DNA of 5,048 nt from Syntrophomonadaceae bacterium (GTDB taxonomy: Bacteria; Bacillota; Dethiobacteria; DTU022). Position numbers and translations under genes: made by a program. Shown here in pieces: positions 1 through 5,048 of this stretch. A model generated the notes under the pieces. It was not told the origin of the DNA and did not search any database. It was given only the letters and a program-made list of their open reading frames with translations. The stretch covers positions 1 through 5,048 of the forward strand of contig SKWE01000146.1 in NCBI GenBank assembly GCA_007129055.1, read 5' to 3'. Every line of letters begins with the position of its first letter. The first letter of the stretch is position 1.

Positions 1-659
1 ATTTAAAGAACTTACTGTCAGGGGAATTTCTTACGATAACTTTTGAGAATATCCTGGGAACGGAAATTACAACTTCCCTGCAGCCTCTTTACCTGCCCGG
101 TACGATGTTTATCCTGGCAGTTGCTTCAGCTATTTTCATTCAAAAAATAAAACTGCCCTTTTTTATCAAGGCGGCAAAAAAATCGATTTCTACAGTAGCA
201 GGAGCTGCCTTTGCCCTTGGCTTTGCTGTGCCGTTGGTCAGAATATTTATTAACTCCGGGTTTAATGAAAGCGGGTTTGCCAGCATGCCCATGGTTTTGG
301 CCAGGGCCACAGCAGACCTGGCCCAGGGAGCGTGGCCCTTCTTTTCAGCTATCATCGGGGCTCTGGGCGCCTTTATTGCCGGTAGTAACACGATCAGCAA
401 TATGATGTTTTCCTTTTTCCAGCACCAGGTTGCCCTGGAGATAGGGTTGCCTGCCGCCTTTGTTGTAGCCCTGCAGGCAGTTGGCGGTGCAGCAGGCAAC
501 ATGGTTTGTGTCCATAATGTGGTGGCCGCCTGCGCAACAGTAGGCCTTTTAGGTGTTGAAGGGCCAATGATCAGGCGTGTTCTGCTGCCCCTTGCCTATT
601 ATCTCCTGGCTGCAGGGTTAATTGGCCTGACAGCGGTTTACATCTTTCCCCGCTTATAA
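1..659 (+). CDS. LctP-family L-lactate/glycolate permease, C-terminal part (5' end outside window)
   Basis: Integral inner-membrane carrier of the lactate permease family (TC 2.A.14), which takes up L-lactate, D-lactate or glycolate with protons. The frame is open from base 3 with no start, so the gene begins before the window; 218 codons are visible, against roughly 500-560 for the family. Family hallmarks are present: LQPLYLPGT near the visible start (about bases 78-104), then WPFFSAIIGALGAFIAGSNT (from base 333), SNMMFSFFQ, and LQAVGGAAGNMVCVHNVVAA, which ends near base 527. These small-residue-rich segments are the conserved core of LctP proteins. Several hydrophobic stretches fit transmembrane helices, the last just before the C-terminal FPRL. 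It converges on the pucR-type gene, so it is not in the kam operon. The family is certain; the substrate is not, since distant LctP homologues may carry other monocarboxylates. Confidence 0.92.
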   Translation, partial: LKNLLSGEFLTITFENILGTEITTSLQPLYLPGTMFILAVASAIFIQKIKLPFFIKAAKKSISTVAGAAFALGFAVPLVRIFINSGFNESGFASMPMVLARATADLAQGAWPFFSAIIGALGAFIAGSNTISNMMFSFFQHQVALEIGLPAAFVVALQAVGGAAGNMVCVHNVVAACATVGLLGVEGPMIRRVLLPLAYYLLAAGLIGLTAVYIFPRL

Positions 660-676
660 CCCGGAAGGGAAAATCG

Positions 677-1957
677 TCATGTAAGAAGGTTGAGCGCCTT
701 AAGGTAGTAGTAAATATGCAGGCCTATATTCAACTGCAGGTGATCGTTGGGCAGCAGGGGGTTAAAACCGGTTAGCTCTTCAATCTGTTTCAGCCGGTAG
801 CGCAGCGTGTGCCGGTGAACATAAAGCGCTTCCGAAGCTTTTTTTAAACTGCAGTATTGCAGGTATACTCTTAAAGTTTGCAACAGTCCACCGCCACTGC
901 GTTGATCATAATGGAGTAAAGGCTCAACAGTTTCCTGGAAAATACCTTTTAACATATCCATGTTATCAATATCCATTATCAGGCGGTAGAGGTTCATGGC
1001 CCTGAAAGACACCATGTTAGTGTAATCAAGCAGTTCAAGCTGGGCAGCCAACTGGGCTTTTGCCGCTTCTCCCTGGGCCTGTTTGAGATCCTTGTAACTT
1101 TTATGAATATTACTTTGACCAAACCTTATTGTGCAATCAGGAGCAAGGTTTTTTAAATTATCGTACAGCATTTTTGCGATCAGGAATTCATCGGGGCTGG
1201 TAAGTTTAGATTCTCCGGGCTGTATAAGCAGTACCAGCGAATCATCTTTAGGTCCAACCATGAAAGGGATGCTCTGACTTTTCAAGAACTTTGCAGCTTT
1301 TATTTCTGCTTCCCTCATAAGCTGGTAATTTTTTTCGGCGCTCATATACTCGCTTTCTCTGTCATCTTTGCAGGCTGTTAGCATCAATACCATGATCGGA
1401 TTTTCCGGATTTACATTCATGCGTTCAATTTCCATATGAAACAGTTCAGGGCTATCGTGTTCGACTATCTGGCGCCACAGGCTTTTCATTGCTTCTAGTT
1501 GGCTTATAAATCTTTCATCGTAAGTTCTATCCTTTCGTCCGCTCTGTACAGAATGCTCTTCCCTGTCTACGGCCATTAACTCATTCATCAGGGCACGGGT
1601 GAGGTTTTTAAAGCTTACTTCAGGTGGAATTTGAATTAGCGGTATGCTGTTATCTTTCAGAAACTGGACGAAGGCGGATGGGATCTCTTTTAGATAATGG
1701 CCGGTCTGGATTGCCATGGCTCCAAGCCTTTTGCTGGCGAATAAATCGGCCATTATTTTTTGATTTTCCAGGCTTTCCACATTAAAGCCGTGGGCAGTAG
1801 TAATTAAGAATTCGCCCGGTTCAATATGCCTTAAATCATCTAAAATTTCCAGGATATTAACCCAGAGTATTTCATTCTGTAATCCTGCCGGGCCGGTTAA
1901 GAGGCGGCATTCCTTAAATATTTCTATCTGTAGCGCTTTTTCAACGGTTAATGACAT
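677..1957 (-). CDS. PucR/CdaR-family transcriptional regulator
   Basis: Cytoplasmic DNA-binding regulator, 426 residues from the chosen start. Residues 1 to about 130 match the PucR N-terminal (purine catabolism-type) sensor domain: MSLTVEKALQ at the start, then LLTGPAGLQNEILWVNILE and EFLITTAHG. The middle (about 150-340) has the character of the GGDEF-like domain of CdaR-type regulators. The end is the PucR C-terminal helix-turn-helix, from about residue 358 (LLQTLRVYLQ), with ALYVHRHTLRYRLKQIEELTG as the recognition region. The open frame extends upstream to a TTG at 2059, but the ATG at 1957 is preferred because homology begins there and GGTGG lies 9 bases upstream. Family members respond to small metabolites (purine intermediates, glycerate, amino acids and others), so the ligand cannot be read from the family. 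It is divergent from the lysine aminomutase genes, which suggests, but does not prove, that it controls them. Confidence 0.93.
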   Translation of the reverse strand: MSLTVEKALQIEIFKECRLLTGPAGLQNEILWVNILEILDDLRHIEPGEFLITTAHGFNVESLENQKIMADLFASKRLGAMAIQTGHYLKEIPSAFVQFLKDNSIPLIQIPPEVSFKNLTRALMNELMAVDREEHSVQSGRKDRTYDERFISQLEAMKSLWRQIVEHDSPELFHMEIERMNVNPENPIMVLMLTACKDDRESEYMSAEKNYQLMREAEIKAAKFLKSQSIPFMVGPKDDSLVLLIQPGESKLTSPDEFLIAKMLYDNLKNLAPDCTIRFGQSNIHKSYKDLKQAQGEAAKAQLAAQLELLDYTNMVSFRAMNLYRLIMDIDNMDMLKGIFQETVEPLLHYDQRSGGGLLQTLRVYLQYCSLKKASEALYVHRHTLRYRLKQIEELTGFNPLLPNDHLQLNIGLHIYYYLKALNLLT

Positions 1958-1966
1958 GGAATTCAA

Positions 1967-1971
1967 CCACC
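1967..1971 (-). promoter_or_regulatory. Ribosome binding site of the pucR-type gene
   Basis: On the minus strand GGTGG stands 9 bases before the ATG at 1957. It is a moderate Shine-Dalgarno match. It supports this ATG over the upstream in-frame ATG at 1993, which is preceded by a pyrimidine-rich stretch with no SD. A better-looking AGGAG (1983-1987) is 25 bases away, too far to serve this start. Confidence 0.45.
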
Positions 1972-2051
1972 AATCTTTCTTGCTCCTACTCATCACAAAG
2001 AGCTGGAGAACCTGGAATATGTGGTGCCCTGGCCAAGTGGCTCCTGGTTCT

Positions 2052-2064
2052 TCAACCAACGGTT
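2052..2064 (-). promoter_or_regulatory. PucR-box-like sequence (weak)
   Basis: Read on the minus strand this is AACCGTTGGTTGA. As I recall it, the PucR box of Bacillus subtilis is WWWCNTTGGTTAA; this site keeps TTGGTT and the upstream C with about two mismatches. It lies about 95 bases upstream of the chosen pucR start and could be an autoregulatory site. The core is short, and PucR paralogues with other ligands usually have other operators, so chance is a serious alternative. Confidence 0.2.
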
Positions 2065-2110
2065 TGTTCTAGTGTTATAAAGATCTTCGCTATTTTTCGC
2101 TTTTTTCCTG

Positions 2111-2139
2111 CTCTTCTTATACATGATGTATAAGAAGAG
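2111..2139. promoter_or_regulatory. Perfect 29-base palindrome, candidate operator
   Basis: The left arm CTCTTCTTATACAT (2111-2124) and right arm ATGTATAAGAAGAG (2126-2139) are exact reverse complements around a single G at 2125. An arm-perfect repeat with a one-base centre in a divergent promoter region is typical of a dimeric regulator's binding site. Its centre lies about 60 bases upstream of the start site inferred for the kam promoter, a usual position for an activator. Transcribed rightward it could fold as a 13-pair stem with a UGA loop, followed six bases later by T6. However, no gene runs into it from the left, so a terminator is the less likely reading. It may equally overlap the unmapped pucR promoter and mediate repression. 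Confidence 0.6.
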
Positions 2140-2149
2140 GATAGCTTTT

Positions 2150-2178
2150 TTAGCCCGTAAAACCGATGACCGTATAAT
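2150..2178 (+). promoter_or_regulatory. Putative sigma-70/sigma-A promoter of the kam operon
   Basis: A perfect TATAAT (2173-2178) is preceded, with a 17-base spacer, by TTAGCC (2150-2155), a poor 3-of-6 match to TTGACA. A strong -10 with a weak -35 is common for activator-dependent promoters, which fits the palindrome just upstream. Transcription would start near 2185 and leave a leader of about 165 bases before kamB. In such AT-rich sequence one TATAAT can occur by chance, so the assignment rests on position and spacing. Confidence 0.45.
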
Positions 2179-2282
2179 AATTCTTTGCTACACTTAACCT
2201 GATTCTACTGCTTAGGGAATAATTGCGGGTTTAACGCTTGTTATAGAATTTGCCTTATTAGCCGACTCATTCACCGCATACT

Positions 2283-2331
2283 ATTGTATTTAACAATCGC
2301 AGCTGCAGTAGGATCTTTTTTTATCTTTTTT
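2283..2331 (+). promoter_or_regulatory. Small hairpin and T tracts in the kam leader (possible pause/attenuation element)
   Basis: The leader holds a 5-pair stem-loop, ATTGT (2283-2287) with ACAAT (2293-2297), then the self-complementary GCAGCTGC (2299-2306), then T7 (2316-2322) and T6 (2326-2331), directly before the kamB SD. The T runs resemble terminator tails, but no strong GC stem abuts them. The evidence for real attenuation is therefore thin. Confidence 0.2.
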
Positions 2332-2333
2332 CA

Positions 2334-2340
2334 GGCGGGG
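2334..2340 (+). promoter_or_regulatory. Ribosome binding site deciding the kamB start
   Basis: GGCGGGG lies 9 bases before the ATG at 2350. The alternative in-frame TTG at 2284 has no purine-rich SD upstream, and would add 22 hydrophobic residues read from the T-rich leader. The site therefore favours the shorter protein. Confidence 0.55.
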
Positions 2341-2349
2341 TTAATATTT

Positions 2350-3393
2350 ATGGCCGGACTGTATCAAATATTAAACGAGCAGGGGTATAAAACAGCTGCC
2401 ATTGTTGGAATGACGAAGAACGTGGGAAAAACTGTAACTCTCAACAACCTGGTTAAAGAATTTGAAAAAAACGGTAAACCCATCGGCCTTATTTCTGCAG
2501 GTTATGACGGTGAAAGGGTCGACAGGCTGACCTTAAAAGATAAACCGCGAATTTATGCTCCAGTGAATGCAATTGTTGCTACTGCAGAGGCCTGCTTTAA
2601 AGTTGCCGAAGCCAGGCTGGAGTACCTTGAAGCAGGTTCAATGTCAACACCGCTGGGCGAGGTCTACCTGGCCCGGGTTTTAGAGCCGGGACTGGTTGAA
2701 TTGGCAGGGCCGGCAAGCGTAAGCGGACTGAAGGGTTTGATTTTCAGAATGTATAACTACGGTTCCGAAAATGTTTTAGTGGACGGGGCAATCAACAGGA
2801 TAGCATCAGCGTCTCCCGATGTGAGTGAAAACACCATCCTGGCATCAGGGGCATCGCTAGGTCCAACTATGGATGATGTAATTAAGAAAACCATCTTTCG
2901 GTGTGAACTTTTTCAAACCCCGGAAGTTGAAGATGAGAAGCTGTTGAAAGAAGCGCTATCCGGATTGCAGGATGGCCTGGCGGTACATCTATATACCTGC
3001 AGCACAGGATACAAATCGGATTCGGTCAGTGCAGCTATACCCATGCAGGCCGGGGCACAGGTAATTGGCAAGTGTGATAATAATACAGCTGCCCTGGTTT
3101 TTGGCGGTGCTTTTATCGATGGCTTGATAGAAGAGCTAATCAACCATTTCGATACGCCGCCAATGGTCATTGTCAGGGATGCAACAAAGCTTTTTATCTC
3201 TCCCGAAAATTATTACCGCTTTCGAAACAGGGGAGGAGAGGTCAGGGTGTTAAAAAGAATAAACCTGGTGGCTGTTACTCTTAACCCTACAGATCCGGGT
3301 GGACGTGGCTACGATCCCCGCATGTTCCTGGAGAAAATGCGGGAGGCGCTGCAGCCCATACCTGTTTTTGATTTGGTATATGAAAGTGCTTAA
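2350..3393 (+). CDS. kamB: KamB-type P-loop protein, lysine 5,6-aminomutase reactivase subunit
   Basis: A 347-residue cytoplasmic protein. Near the N-terminus is the nucleotide-binding loop GMTKNVGKT (residues 20-28), spaced like the loop of dethiobiotin synthetase/CobQ-type enzymes (GTxTxVGKT) rather than the plain GxxxxGKT. A beta strand ending in acidic D145 (NVLVDGAINR, 141-150) is a candidate Walker B. Other segments that resemble what I remember of KamB proteins are KPRIYAPVNAIVATAE, MSTPLGEVYLARV (from 98), VELAGPAS and TILASGASLGPTMDDVI. KamB is annotated, together with KamC, as a factor that reactivates lysine 5,6-aminomutase after its adenosylcobalamin is lost or damaged. The gene immediately precedes kamD, with a 54-base gap and no terminator, so co-transcription is likely. 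The start is the ATG with an SD, not the upstream TTG. The assignment rests on remembered sequence similarity and location; the biochemical role in this organism is inferred. Confidence 0.75.
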   Translation: MAGLYQILNEQGYKTAAIVGMTKNVGKTVTLNNLVKEFEKNGKPIGLISAGYDGERVDRLTLKDKPRIYAPVNAIVATAEACFKVAEARLEYLEAGSMSTPLGEVYLARVLEPGLVELAGPASVSGLKGLIFRMYNYGSENVLVDGAINRIASASPDVSENTILASGASLGPTMDDVIKKTIFRCELFQTPEVEDEKLLKEALSGLQDGLAVHLYTCSTGYKSDSVSAAIPMQAGAQVIGKCDNNTAALVFGGAFIDGLIEELINHFDTPPMVIVRDATKLFISPENYYRFRNRGGEVRVLKRINLVAVTLNPTDPGGRGYDPRMFLEKMREALQPIPVFDLVYESA

Positions 3394-3433
3394 CAGATGC
3401 TGTTTTATAAATGGTTTTTACTCTTTACTTGAA

Positions 3434-3440
3434 AGGAAGG
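3434..3440 (+). promoter_or_regulatory. Strong ribosome binding site for the TTG start of kamD
   Basis: AGGAAGG ends 7 bases before the TTG at 3448. The strong site at ideal spacing, and agreement of the N-terminus (ME-x-KLNLD) with other KamD proteins, fix TTG as the start despite its rarity. The rest of the 54-base kamB-kamD gap (3394-3447) shows only a weak AACAG/CTGTT stem (3392-3404) and no terminator. Confidence 0.8.
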
Positions 3441-3447
3441 AAACCCG

Positions 3448-5025
3448 TTGGAACACAAACTGAATCTTGATCAGCAAAAAGTTGATTTAGCCAGGGCAAC
3501 TGCCGCGAAAATAGCTGAACGACTCCATTCATGGATTGGCGACTATACTACAACAACAACTGAACGGGCGGCAGCACGGTTGCTGGGTATTGACGGCGTG
3601 GATCATGAAGATGTGCCTTTGCCGAATGTTATGGTGGACAAGCTCCACAGGGAAGGAATTCTAGACCGTGGCTTGATTCCCTGGCTTTCAATGGCAGTTG
3701 TTTCCAGGAATGAATCGCCGCAGGGAATTGCTGAGGCGCTGGCAGCTGGAAAACTTGAAGTAAGTGAGATACCGGCTCTTCCGGAAGATAAATGGATGGT
3801 TGTTGCCGATAGCCTTGCTGAAGAAGGTGCAGCTAAAATCAGGACAACCAGGGCAAAAAGGGAAGAGATCAAAAAGAAGGCATCCCCTTCCGGCAAACCC
3901 ATGCTTTACGTGATTGTGGCAACCGGTGATGTTTATGAAGATGCTGTCCAGGCAAAAGCAGCAGCCCTGCAGGGTGCAGATATTGTTGCAGTTATCAGGC
4001 ATACCGGCCAGAGCCTGCTTGATTATGTTCCTTATGGGCCCACTGCCGAAGGATTTGGCGGAACTTATGCCACCCAGGAGAATTTTCGGATAGTGCGTAA
4101 AGCGCTTGATGAAGCCGGTGAAGAAACAGGACGTTATATTCAACTCGTCAATTACGCTTCAGGGCTCTGTATGCCCGAGATTTCAGTAATGGGTGCAATT
4201 GAACGGCTCGACATGATGCTCAATGATGCCATGTATGGCATTCTTTTCCGCGATATCAACATGAAGAGAACTTTTATTGACCAGCATTTCTCAAGAATGA
4301 TCAATGCCTATGCAGGCATCATCATTAATACCGGTGAAGACAATTACTTAACCACTGCCGATGCCTTTGAACAGGGGCACACCGTGCTGGCATCCCAGTT
4401 CATAAACGAACAGCTTGGGCTTCGCTCAGGGCTGAAGGAAGAACAGATGGGCTTAGGCCATGCTTTTGAAATTGATCCTACCATGGAAGACGGGTTGATG
4501 ATGGAAATTGCCCAGGCCCAGCTCTGCCGTGAACTCTTTCCCCGATCTCCCTTAAAATACATGCCGCCAACCAAGCATGTGACCGGCGATATATTTAAAA
4601 CATACCTGATCAATGGCATGTTTAACCTTGTTTCTGTTCTAACGGACCAGGAAATACAGCTGCTTGGCATGCTGACAGAGGCCATTCATACGCCCTTTAT
4701 CAGTGACCGCTACCTTAGTATAGCCAATGCGCATTATATATTTAACACTGCCCGTGGATTAGGTGCCGATATAATGTTTAAGGATGGGGGGCGGATTCAG
4801 CAAAGGGCGGAAAAACTGTTGAATGAAGCCTGTGATATGCTCCAGGATATAGAAAAAATCGGCCTTGAAACGGCCATGGAGAAAGGTTACTTTGCCGATA
4901 TCAAGAGAAGCATTGATGGAGGTAAAGGCAGCAGCGGGGTTTTAAAGAAAGCACCCGGGTATTATAACCCCTTCATGAAGCTCTTTATGAATGGAACTAC
5001 CGGAGAAGAAGGGAGGCTTTCCTGA
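3448..5025 (+). CDS. kamD: Lysine 5,6-aminomutase, alpha subunit
   Basis: The large, TIM-barrel subunit of the adenosylcobalamin- and PLP-dependent enzyme that moves the terminal amino group of L-beta-lysine or D-lysine from C6 to C5, a step in anaerobic lysine fermentation. It has 525 residues; the clostridial protein has about 516. Similarity runs the full length: ERAAARLLGIDGVD near the start, TGQSLLDYVPYG (186-197), EGFGGTYATQENFR, INTGEDNYLTTADAFE, LKYMPPTKHVTGDIF and YYNPFMKLF near the end. The residues I recall as PLP contacts in the Acetoanaerobium sticklandii structure fall at identical numbers here: R184, S189, S238, Y263 and R268. This suggests an intact active site and no insertion before them. 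The cobalamin-binding DxHxxG motif and the PLP-binding lysine belong to the beta subunit, whose gene starts one base after this stop. It is distinct from ornithine 4,5-aminomutase OraE, which is larger. Confidence 0.96.
   Translation: MEHKLNLDQQKVDLARATAAKIAERLHSWIGDYTTTTTERAAARLLGIDGVDHEDVPLPNVMVDKLHREGILDRGLIPWLSMAVVSRNESPQGIAEALAAGKLEVSEIPALPEDKWMVVADSLAEEGAAKIRTTRAKREEIKKKASPSGKPMLYVIVATGDVYEDAVQAKAAALQGADIVAVIRHTGQSLLDYVPYGPTAEGFGGTYATQENFRIVRKALDEAGEETGRYIQLVNYASGLCMPEISVMGAIERLDMMLNDAMYGILFRDINMKRTFIDQHFSRMINAYAGIIINTGEDNYLTTADAFEQGHTVLASQFINEQLGLRSGLKEEQMGLGHAFEIDPTMEDGLMMEIAQAQLCRELFPRSPLKYMPPTKHVTGDIFKTYLINGMFNLVSVLTDQEIQLLGMLTEAIHTPFISDRYLSIANAHYIFNTARGLGADIMFKDGGRIQQRAEKLLNEACDMLQDIEKIGLETAMEKGYFADIKRSIDGGKGSSGVLKKAPGYYNPFMKLFMNGTTGEEGRLS
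5011..5016 (+). promoter_or_regulatory. Ribosome binding site of the next gene (kamE)
   Basis: GGGAGG inside the last codons of kamD stands 10 bases before the ATG at 5027. Together with the one-base gap after the kamD stop it indicates close, probably coupled, translation of the two enzyme subunits. Confidence 0.7.
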
Positions 5026-5026
5026 T

Positions 5027-5048
5027 ATGGGTAAAGATTTGTCTAAAG
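5027..5048 (+). CDS. kamE: Start of lysine 5,6-aminomutase beta subunit (truncated by window end)
   Basis: Only seven codons are visible (MGKDLSK), too few to identify by sequence. The call rests on context: an ATG with an SD one base after the kamD stop, in the place where kamE follows kamD in known lysine fermentation clusters. KamE would carry the adenosylcobalamin-binding Rossmann-like domain and the lysine that forms the PLP aldimine. The gene runs on past the window. Confidence 0.75.

Larger units (their letters stand above)
1958..2349. other. Divergent intergenic region between pucR-type gene and kamB
   Basis: A 392-base AT-rich stretch with no convincing gene. From left to right it contains the short pucR leader with its SD, a sequence resembling a PucR box (2052-2064), two TTCGCT direct repeats one helical turn apart (2086-2091 and 2096-2101), a perfect palindrome (2111-2139), a T6 tract (2146-2151), a TATAAT -10 box for the kam genes (2173-2178) and a leader of about 165 bases ending in two T tracts and the kamB SD. 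Open frames crossing it (1951-2133 plus, and the 2284 TTG extension of kamB) lack homology or an SD. I looked for T-box, lysine and cobalamin riboswitch signatures and did not recognise any. No clear -35/-10 pair was found for the pucR direction. Confidence 0.8.

Noticed and set aside
140..502. Minus-strand open frame inside the permease gene.
   Set aside because: It is antisense to strongly conserved LctP coding sequence and its composition is that of a shadow frame. The same applies to the antisense frames inside kamB (2913-3170) and kamD (3603-3902, 3688-4143, 4344-4685).
1995..2070. Short tRNA-like phrases on the plus strand (TGGCCAAGTGG and GGTTCTTCAACC).
   Set aside because: The D-arm-like and T-arm-like pieces are too close together, with no anticodon stem and no closing acceptor stem. 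This is chance resemblance.
1951..2133. 60-codon plus-strand open frame overlapping the pucR 5' end and the palindrome.
   Set aside because: No SD, no recognisable protein features, and it crosses a regulatory region; treated as non-coding.
2111..2151. Palindrome plus T6 as a rho-independent terminator on the plus strand.
   Set aside because: No plus-strand gene lies upstream for 1.4 kb, the stem is AT-rich, and six non-T bases separate stem from T tract. An operator fits the context better.
2180..2349. Cobalamin, lysine or T-box riboswitch in the kam leader.
   Set aside because: Suggested by the B12-dependent lysine enzyme downstream, but no B12-box-like, lysine-element or T-box signature motifs could be found, and the leader is short for a cobalamin riboswitch.
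3448..5025. Ornithine 4,5-aminomutase (OraE) as identity of the large gene.
   Set aside because: OraE is around 730 residues and carries its own cobalamin domain. This 525-residue protein lacks DxHxxG, matches KamD end to end and is followed by a separate beta-subunit gene start.

Overview
The window looks like a chromosomal segment of an anaerobic, amino-acid-fermenting bacterium, most likely Bacillota (Clostridia or a related syntrophic/fermentative lineage). The reasons are a coenzyme-B12-dependent lysine 5,6-aminomutase locus, a PucR/CdaR-type regulator, strong purine-rich Shine-Dalgarno sites, a TTG start codon and moderate G+C (mid-40s % by eye). The species cannot be named from this sequence.

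Layout: (1) 1-659, plus strand: the C-terminal 218 codons of an LctP-family (L-lactate/glycolate) permease that begins before the window. (2) 677-1957, minus strand: a complete PucR-family transcriptional regulator, convergent with the permease; the two stop codons are separated by only 17 bases. (3) 1958-2349: a 392-base divergent intergenic region. It holds a perfect 29-base palindrome (14-base arms around one base), a good TATAAT -10 box pointing towards the kam genes, and a long T-rich leader. (4) 2350-3393, plus strand: a P-loop protein of the KamB type, an accessory/reactivase protein of lysine 5,6-aminomutase. (5) 3448-5025, plus strand: KamD, the alpha subunit of lysine 5,6-aminomutase, complete, with its PLP-site residues at the same numbers as in the characterised clostridial enzyme. 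(6) 5027-5048: the first codons of the next gene, almost certainly kamE, the beta (cobalamin- and PLP-lysine-bearing) subunit.

How the genes fit together: KamD with KamE moves the terminal amino group of L-beta-lysine (or D-lysine) from C6 to C5, a step of lysine fermentation to acetate, butyrate and ammonia. KamB is thought to help restore enzyme inactivated by loss of its cobalamin cofactor. The divergent PucR gene is the obvious candidate regulator of the kam operon; the palindrome, centred about 60 bases upstream of the inferred kam start site, is a candidate operator. In the gene order I know from Acetoanaerobium sticklandii and Fusobacterium, a second reactivase gene (kamC, MutS-like ATPase) lies between kamB and kamD. 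Here it is absent from that position, as is kamA upstream. These, and the PucR-kam pairing, are the points most worth following up. I see no CRISPR, mobile element, tRNA or rRNA, and nothing that amounts to a wholly unknown system.
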